A model generated the notes under the pieces. That model was given only the letters and a program-made list of their open reading frames with translations, was not told where the DNA came from and searched no databases. A stretch of 64,000 nt of DNA from Edaphochlamys debaryana (taxonomy: Eukaryota; Chlorophyta; Chlorophyceae; Chlamydomonadales), in the NCBI GenBank assembly GCA_016858145.1, contig JAEHOE010000003.1, positions 2,480,001 to 2,544,000 of the forward strand, given 5' to 3'. Each line of letters opens with the position of its first letter. Within the stretch, counting starts at the first letter, position 1. Positions 57,377-64,000 of the stretch are shown here, one piece after another. A program made the position numbers and the translations under genes.

Positions 57377-60300
57377 ATGCGGCTGCAGCGGCTCGCTGGC
57401 GTGCCCTGCCGCTCGCCGGCGTCCGGCCTGGGAGCGGCTGGGCGCTGCTTCGCCACCCTGTCCCCGACGTCCACCACCCTCGCCCCTGGTAGTGCGGCCC
57501 TTGATGCAGACTCCCCCCGGCCCCCGCCCTCCGCCGCCGCCGCCCCCCGCTGGCCCCTTGACACTTCCTCCCGCCCCGCCTCCACCTCCGCCTCCACCTC
57601 CGCCTCCACCCCCGCCCCCGCCTCCCCCTCCCCCCTCCACCGCTCCCCCAGCCCCAGCCCCGCCCCCCGGCCCTCCTCCGCCCCCGCCAGCTCCGCCGCA
57701 TCCCCCCGGGCGGCGTCGCCCTCTGCCGTACAGTCCGCGTCGCCCGGTTTTGCCGTACAGCGCTCGATGTCGCAGTACGCCGAGGCGGCCGTGTACGCCG
57801 GCCCCGCGCCGCGCAACCCCGCTCGAGTGACCCTCCGTACCATCCGTAAAAAGTACGAGCAGGGCGAGCCCATCACCATGGTTACCGCGTACGACTACCC
57901 ATCTGCCGTACACGTGAGTGCAAGATCCGTTTGTAGCCTCCCTGGCAACACCAGCTGCCATCTGAAGTAGGGATGACGGTCTGGGCACTGGGGGGCTGTG
58001 CGGCCCTGTCCACCCGGTCATATCTCTCCCGGTCCGCCCTCAACCACCACCAACCGCTAAACGCCAACTCCTCACCGCCGTAGGTTGACGCCGCCGGCAT
58101 CGACATGCTCCTGGTGGGCGACTCGGTAGCCATGGTGGTGCACGGGCACGACACCACGCTGCCGGTGAGTAGCGGTTGGCTGTTGGCTGTTAGTTGTTTG
58201 GGGTTGGGGGTTGGGTCACCTGATCAGTTCGTTGGCAGCTGGCGGGGTGAGGGTGGCAGCTCTAAGGGCGTTCTGTGAGGCGCCACTGGCCGTAACCAGC
58301 GGGGGCAGTGGGCTTCCCGCGGTGGCGGTTCGACCCCTGGCACCACCGCTCAGCCGCACGCATCGCTCCCTCACCTGACCCCTGCCCCTCCCCACCTGAC
58401 CACTGGCCCCTGGCCCCCGGCCCCCCGCCTCAGATCACGCTGGACGAGATGCTGGTGCACTGCAAGGCGGCGGCGCGGGGGGCGCGGCGGTCCTTCCTGG
58501 TGGGGAGGGGGGGGGAGGGTACCTGGGAGGGTACCTGGGCCTGGACCTGGGCCTGGGCCTGGGCCTGGGCCTGGGCCTGGGCCTGGGCCTGGGCAGGGGT
58601 GTCTGTGTGGGACAGGAGCCCCGTTGTTGCCTGCCACTTGGGGCATGCGGCATGCGGCATGCGGCATGCGGCATGCGGCATGCGGCATGCGGCCAACCGC
58701 CAACCGCCACTCACCAACCGCCCTCTCCTGGCCCCCTTCCCTCCCCCTCGCTTCCTCCCCTCTCCTCCCGTGCCCCCAGGTGGGCGACCTGCCGTTCGGC
58801 TGCTACGAGACGGACGTACGCGACGCCGTGCGCTCGGCTGTGCGCATGCTCAAGGAGGGGGGCATGGACGCAGTGAAGCTGGAGGGTGGGTGGCGGGGGG
58901 TGGGGGGGGGACAGGGTGGGGAGGGGGAAGGCGAGGGGCAAAGAAGGGTGAGGGGACTCGGGCGGGGGCCGGCGTGGCCGCATGGGGGCCTCGTTGTCTG
59001 CTGCTGTCTGTCTGAGGCCCGGCCACTTCCATTGCACACGCCTGCTTTCCCCCACCACACACCATCTCCCCCACCGCCCACCGCCGTTGACCCCCAGGCG
59101 GCAGCCCCGCCCGCGTTGAGGCGGCCCGCGCCATCGTGGAGACCGGTGTGGCGGTGATTGGGCACGTGGGGCTCACCCCGCAGTCGGTCAGCGTCATCGG
59201 TGGGTGGGGCCCGGAGGCTGGGACGGGGCAACAGTGTTGAAAGGAGGCTGGGCGTGCTCTGTGGCGCAGTCCGCACGCACGTGGCACGGGGATGGCACCT
59301 GTCCTGCCATGCGGCGAGCGCTGGAGCTGAGGTCCTGACACCCGGCCTGTCCCCGCGCATCGTCCTTAGCCTATCTCACCCCTCCCCTCCCCTTGCCCTC
59401 TCCTTCAACCCCCACCCCCAGGCGGCTTCCGGCCCCAGGCCCAGGTGGCGGACGAGGCCCTGCGCGTGCTGGACCAGGCGCAGGCGCTGCAGGCGGGAGG
59501 GCGGGGCGGAGGGGGCTGCGGGCGTGTGTTTTGCGTGCCATGTGCGGCCCTTGTTCGAGGGGGAAAGGGAGGCTCGGAGCTGGACCAGGCACAGGCGCTG
59601 CGGGCGAGCGGCTGAGGAGGCAGAGGCGGCTAAAGGTGTCTGGGGTTCCTATGTGCAGTCGGGGGGCGGACCTTTCTCGTGCTCTGACCTTTCTCGTGCT
59701 CTGACCTTTCTCGTGCTCTGAGCCCCCCTGGCTCCAGCCCGCTGCCCTGCACCCCGTCCCCCTCCTTCTCCCCCCTCACAGAAAGCCGGCTGCTTCGCGC
59801 TGGTGCTCGAGTGCATCCCCGGCCCCATCGCCGCCGCCATCACGGCCGCCCTGTCCATACCCACCATCGGGATCGGGGCGGGCACGCAGTGCAGCGGCCA
59901 GGTGGGGAGGGGCAGGGGGGGCGGCCACGGACCCTGGGGCAGTGCCGGGGGGTGGAGGGCCGGGATGCCGAGGTGGAGGATCCCGAGGGGGCCGTGTCCG
60001 TGCGCCCTGCCCTGCCGTCAGCCTGCCGTCACGTGCCCCCTTGCCCTCACCCCCCTGACCCCCCTCCCCCTCCCCCTCTCCCCCCTGTCAGGTGCTGGTC
60101 TACCACGACCTGTTGGGCATGATGACGCACCCCCACCACGCCAAGGCAAGCCCCGCGCCACTGGAGGGCGCGGCAGTCGCCTTAGGCAAACTGGGCCTGG
60201 GTCTGCGGCCTGCGGCCGCCGGTGCATCCACGGACCAATCCCAGCCTCAAAGCCTCCAAACTTACCTCAGCCTCAAACCCTGGCCGCCGCCCGCAAAACA

Positions 60301-60965
60301 CGTCCGCGCAACCCGTCCCTCCCCCTCCCTCCCTCCGCAGGTGACGCCCAAGTTCTGCAAGCAGTACGGCCGCGTGGGCAACGTCATCAGCGCCGCGCTG
60401 TCGCAGTACCGGCAGGAGGTGGAGGAGCGGTCCTTCCCGGGCCCGCGCTTCTCGCCCTACAAGATCTCGCCGGGGGAGGTGAGCGCCCGCGCCTCTGCCG
60501 CCGGGGCCGTGCAGGGTCTCATGGGCGGCAACTCGCCAGGGCCCGCCGTCCACCAGTGCCCGCCCTAAGGCCGGGCCTCTAGCAGCCTGGTGGAGCCCCA
60601 AGTCAGCATGCATCCTCGCTGCTGACAGAGCCAGCATGCAACCATGCGTCTGACCGCCTGACCAACCCTTTGCGCGGCTTGCGTTTCGTGCAGCAGCGTG
60701 CAGAAGGTCGAAGGCGGCTCCTCGCGTGTTGACCCCTCCCCGCTTCTGCGTGCCCCCCATTGACCCCCTCCCTCCCTCCGTGCCCCTCCCCCACCCACCC
60801 CACGCCCCCCAGGTCAAGGCACTGGCCGAGGAGCTGCGGCGCCGCGGCATGGGCTCCGCGGCGCAGGCAGTGCTGGAGGAGGCGCACGCGGCGGCGGCGG
60901 CCAAGGAGCGCATGGCGGAGGAGGACGCGGCGGGCGGCTCGGCATCGCCGCCGGCCTCGTCGTAG
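57377..60965 (+). CDS. panB: 3-methyl-2-oxobutanoate hydroxymethyltransferase (ketopantoate hydroxymethyltransferase)
   Basis: Transfers a one-carbon unit from methylene-tetrahydrofolate to 2-oxoisovalerate to give ketopantoate, the first committed step of pantothenate and CoA synthesis (EC 2.1.2.11). Ten exons join in phase to 475 aa: 57377..57913, 58084..58164, 58434..58499, 58780..58885, 59098..59199, 59422..59492, 59782..59901, 60092..60145, 60341..60478, 60813..60965. Conserved PanB segments: [20 protein letters not shown] (metal Asp), GDLPFGCYE (Asp), DAVKLEGG (Lys/Glu), [17 protein letters not shown] (Glu), IPTIGIGAG and YHDLLGM. Bacterial PanB is about 264 aa; the extra N-terminal ~150 residues begin [17 protein letters not shown], an Arg/Ser-rich mitochondrial-type presequence, then run Ser/Pro/Ala-rich. 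Introns 6 and 8 have GC donors; intron 8 matches the GCAAG consensus. Confidence 0.96.
58533..58594 (+). repeat. CCTGGG hexamer microsatellite in panB intron 3
   Basis: About ten CCTGGG units, one with a variant (CCTGGA), just after the donor of intron 3. The transcript-sense strand carries the G triplets (GGGCCT). Confidence 0.92.
58643..58692 (+). repeat. GCATGCG heptamer tandem repeat in panB intron 3
   Basis: Seven consecutive GCATGCG units. Each contains the palindrome GCATGC, so the tract has self-complementary, alternating purine-pyrimidine blocks. Confidence 0.93.
59468..59606 (+). repeat. Duplicated exon 6 end in panB intron 6, flanking the core shared with the USP-related gene
   Basis: The 28 nt at 59468-59495 (end of exon 6, reading LDQAQALQ, plus the intron start) recur at 59579-59606 with two mismatches. 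Between them, 59511-59534 carries the GGGCGTGTGTTTTGC core also present twice in the USP-related gene at 37303-37441. The period is 111 nt, which keeps the reading frame until a TGA at 59612-59614. Confidence 0.85.
59670..59721 (+). repeat. Three copies of a 17-nt unit in panB intron 6
   Basis: ACCTTTCTCGTGCTCTG occurs three times head to tail between the duplicated exon end and the exon 7 acceptor. Confidence 0.9.
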
Positions 60966-61570
60966 GGGCGGCCTGGGCAGCTGTGATGCGAGGGCCTGGG
61001 CGTTTGGAGGCGCGGTTGTTGGGGGTGGGGTGGGGCCTAACGCTCGGGAGGGGCTCAACGCTTGGTCGGCGGGTCCAGGCTGAGTTGAGGTTGGGCTGTG
61101 ATCGAGGGACCGAGGGCCTAGGGTCCGTAGGCTGACGCGCTGAGTGGTGGGCGACGAGCTTTGCTGGCCGCGACTGGGGACTGGGGACATACTTTGCGTA
61201 ACACAACTACGCCTCACATGTCATTCCAGGCCGCGGCCAATTTGGTCCACGCCAGCGGCGCGCCTGAATAGCTCGCGCTGCCCCCCCTTCCGCGGTGCCG
61301 CTCCCCACGCTCGCAGCCCTCCCCTCTCACATCCAATATACTCACTGCCCGCTGCTTCCGGCCGTCCGCGTGCCCCACCGCCGCCACAACAGCCCGTGCC
61401 TTCACTGCCCGAGCTTCACCCGCTGCGACCCCACCCACGCCAGCAGCTACGCCTTCTCGCCATCGCTTGCGTGCCTGCCCCTCCGCTCCCCCCCCGCACC
61501 GCAGCACCCGCAGCTGCGGAGGAGACCCGGAAGAGGAGACAATGCTCCGCGTAACCGAGCCGCCAGAGTG
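60966..61570. other. Convergent intergenic region between panB and F-box/ankyrin copy 3
   Basis: Contains the panB 3' UTR and the 3' flank of copy 3. No TGTAA was found in either orientation, and no gene is supported. Confidence 0.45.
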
Positions 61571-63625
61571 CTATGCATCCCACTCGGCCAGCTCCTCCTC
61601 CTCCTCCTCCTCCACCGGCGGGTGGCCCTCTGACACGCCCAGGGAGCGCAGCAGGGACAGCATGTTCCACGCGTCCTGGTCTTCCGCCGCGGCGTAGGGA
61701 CTGCCGTCAGTCTGTGGGCCGGGCGCGTGGACGGCAGCGCGCAAGGGCGGTTTCAATCAACGTCGATGAGGGAGCGCAAGTCGCGGAGAGACAAACTCAA
61801 GCACCCTGGCATGGCACTGTTAGAACTGCATGACACCCGTCGTGCACGAATGGTAAGGCCATGCAAAGGCAAACGAAGCCGGCCCCATCCAGCTCTGTGG
61901 CCTTGCCCGCGAGCCCCTTGCATACGGTAGTTTCGTCGGCTACAGTAGCCTCCTCCCTTCGTTGTGCAACCCTTGCCCGCCCCCACCGCTCACCGGCTTG
62001 GGGCAGCCCCACTCCTCCAGAAGCTCCAGGGCCGCCTCGCAGCCTGACCCCGCGGCCCAACGCCATGTGTCCTCGTCGCACGGGCAGCCGTGCGCCCTCA
62101 GCCAGCGCATGGTCTGCATGCCCGCCGTGAACCGTGCGCCCCACTCGGGCATGTAAGACATCGCCGTGTACGCAGCGGTGAACTCGGGCCCGGCAGCTGC
62201 GCACATGTCGCCTGCCGTCAGGCCGTGTTGCTCGGGGGTCCAGCCGAAGGCGTCCCACACCCACTCCAGGACGGGGATCTGTCCACCCATGGCGGCCCCG
62301 AAGACCAGGGAGCTCGGGTTGAGGGCGCAGCCCGCCTGCAGTCAAGGTCACGTGGTCAGGACGTGCCCGGGCAGGCAGGTGCAGACAGAAGAGCTAACTC
62401 CATACCCCGCATACCCCGTGCGGCCGTGCCCCACCTGCCGAAGGGTCTGCAGCACCGCCAGGTGTCCAGCCTCCGCCGCCATCTCGACGTCGGTCAGCGG
62501 CCCTACCATGACACCAACCTTCGTCTGGCTGTTGACCACGCCACGCTCAACGAGCCAGTCCGCCACCTCCGCAAGGCCCACCTGGATGGCGTCGCTCAGC
62601 GTCACCTGCGGCCCGTTGCCGCCACCCACGCGCCGTCCGTGCGCCCACAGCCACTCAAAACGCTCCAGGACCGTGGCTGCGCTTAGCGCGGGCGTGGCCG
62701 AGAGGACGACATCGTAGTAGTTGGCGCCAGGCCAGAAGTCAAACTCGTCTTCCCCGTGGTGATCCTCCTCGGAGGCGAACTCGGCGCCCAGGGACAGGAG
62801 CCACTCCGCCTGTGGCGCGGTTAAGAGGGCACGGAGGGGCAGTTGGGGAGCATTGGGGCGTGATCGCACGGCCATGCGTGCGCCATGGGACAAGCCGCCC
62901 TTGCGGGTGAGGGCCTGGGTACCTGTGAGTCAGCTGGCAACAGTGTGGAGGTACCGGTAATGGCAACCAGAGCTGCGAAGCGCTAGGAATAGATAGGAAC
63001 CACCGGTTCCCCGCGTCTTCCCACCTTGGCCCGCCAGTCGGGCGTGGGGCTGCGGAGGGCGACGTCCAGGCCTCGAGAGTCGAGACCGCCAATCCCAGTT
63101 CTGCGCGCCGTCGTACCGGGCCCACAGCTGCTGCACGGTCGCCAGGTCGCAGCCGTCTAGCGCCGCCACAGAGTTAGAGCGATAGCGGCTGCGGGCATCT
63201 GGGTCGGTCTTATGTGTGAGCAGGGCGTCCGCGAGGGCCGCATGGCCGCTGCGAAGAGCCTCCACGGCCGCCTGAGCGGCCTTGACAGGAGCTGGGGAGC
63301 TCTGGATGACCAGGTCGCAGACGCTGGTGTGCCCCGCACTGGCAGCAGTCTGCAGCAGAGCGTCCCAGTAGATGCGGCCCCGCACCGTGCCAGGCTCCAG
63401 GAGCCAGCGGAGGCTGTCCAGAGCATTTGAGGCAGCGGCGGCCTTCAGGGTCTCGCAGGTCGGAGAGAGGCCCGTCGCCGCCAGCGTCAGCTCCAGGTTG
63501 GAGACGTCGTTGCTCTGCGCAACGAGCGATACCACCTTCTCGCGCTGCTTGGTCGTTAGGCGCTTGAAGGCCGCAGATGGGAGCCCAGAGTTCACCCACT
63601 GCTCCAGTGCCCAGCGGGGGACGTC
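61571..63625 (-). pseudogene. F-box-like/ankyrin paralog, copy 3, frameshifted; 5' exons probably beyond the window
   Basis: Exons 63025..63625, 62435..62809, 61994..62335 and 61571..61711 match exons of copy 2 with the same introns. Shared segments include KRLTTKQREKVVSLVAQSND, CDLATVQQLWARYDGAQ, VLEWVWDAFGWTPEQHGLTA and the AGSGCEAALEL/EEWGCPKP block. The first exon here begins after a good acceptor (TTCTTCCAG), so the F-box part would lie on an exon past 64000. It is 601 nt; removing a 7-nt tandem duplication (TCTCGAC, around 63071-63090) leaves 594 nt, exactly in phase. The duplication therefore breaks the frame right after NWDWRSR. The last exon is shorter than in copy 2 and ends in an acidic run (VEEEEEEELAEWDA). 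It could be a young pseudogene, or an intact gene with an assembly error. Confidence 0.75.
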
Positions 63626-64000
63626 CTGGAAGAAGTGGATGGTGACGCAAGATTGGGGCCTCTTCCCTCAGCATGGCCCCACCAGTTCTGGCAGAGCGAC
63701 TGGCCACATGCCTCAGGACGGCACACGCGCCACACGCCCCATGAAGCGCCCCAACGGGTGTGCGCAGCTGCGCACCGCCTAAAGAAGCTGGACTGGTGCC
63801 CGCATGCATCGCCTGGTCGTCTAGACTGATGAGCAAGTGCCCCGACAAGAGACTTGTTTGCAGCTAGTAAGCGGTAAGGCCCTATGCCCCCCACCCCAGG
63901 GCTTCCCTCACCGAAACAACCAACGCTGCCTTCCCACTACACCATAGCAGCGCTACCCGCTAGACGCTGACGTGCAAGCCACCACACCACCCCACTGCCG
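63626..64000. other. Probable intron of F-box/ankyrin copy 3 at the window edge
   Basis: No F-box-like segment equivalent to copy 2 residues 30-90 can be read in any minus-strand frame here. The sequence ends in the window, so the missing 5' exons may lie further right. Confidence 0.4.

Noticed and set aside
63626..64000. 5' truncation of F-box/ankyrin copy 3
   Set aside because: A good acceptor precedes the first visible exon, so the missing F-box part may simply be on an exon beyond the window edge.

Overview
The window looks like nuclear DNA of a green alga of the order Chlamydomonadales, probably volvocine. It is GC-rich, its genes carry many short introns, and TGTAA motifs sit at distances suited to algal polyadenylation signals. 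It encodes a pherophorin (the extracellular-matrix family of volvocine algae), a MYND zinc-finger protein with a Gly/Ala/Pro-rich body, F-box-like/ankyrin paralogs and an intron-containing eukaryotic tRNA. No prokaryotic operon, virus or CRISPR array is visible. Exon borders below were placed by eye from GT/GC-AG consensus and reading phase.

Layout. (1) 0.3-7.1 kb: two tandem METTL24/FkbM-like methyltransferase paralogs on the minus strand, the second with a large GGGT repeat in its last intron. (2) 8.4-13.6 kb: a minus-strand pherophorin gene in 8 exons with a Ser-Pro(n) rod of about 3 kb inside one exon; the rod as assembled is full of register changes. (3) 13.6-18.7 kb: no confident gene. 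(4) 18.7-19.0 kb: tRNA-Leu(AAG) with an intron, then tRNA-Gln(CTG). (5) 19.6-24.7 kb: a decayed and then an intact F-box-like/ankyrin gene on the plus strand. (6) 26.0-29.6 kb: a MYND zinc-finger protein (minus). (7) 31.0-48.1 kb: a very large minus-strand gene of about 36 exons for a ubiquitin-carboxyl-terminal-hydrolase-related protein. (8) 49.2-55.7 kb: a multi-exon minus-strand gene I do not recognise. (9) 57.4-61.0 kb: ketopantoate hydroxymethyltransferase (panB), plus strand, 10 exons, 475 aa, probably mitochondrial. (10) 61.6-63.6 kb: a third F-box/ankyrin paralog on the minus strand, broken by one 7-nt tandem duplication, with its 5' exons apparently beyond the window.

The genes do not form a pathway. 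The most unusual signals are structural. A short shared sequence core, flanked by tandem copies of the host exon end, occurs at exon/intron junctions of two unrelated genes (USP-related and panB), suggesting an introner-like or junction-duplicating element. The octamer TGCCGTAC is strongly over-represented. Three introns carry G-quadruplex-capable repeats on the RNA-sense strand. The F-box/ankyrin family shows three states of preservation, two copies in tandem and one inverted about 37 kb away.
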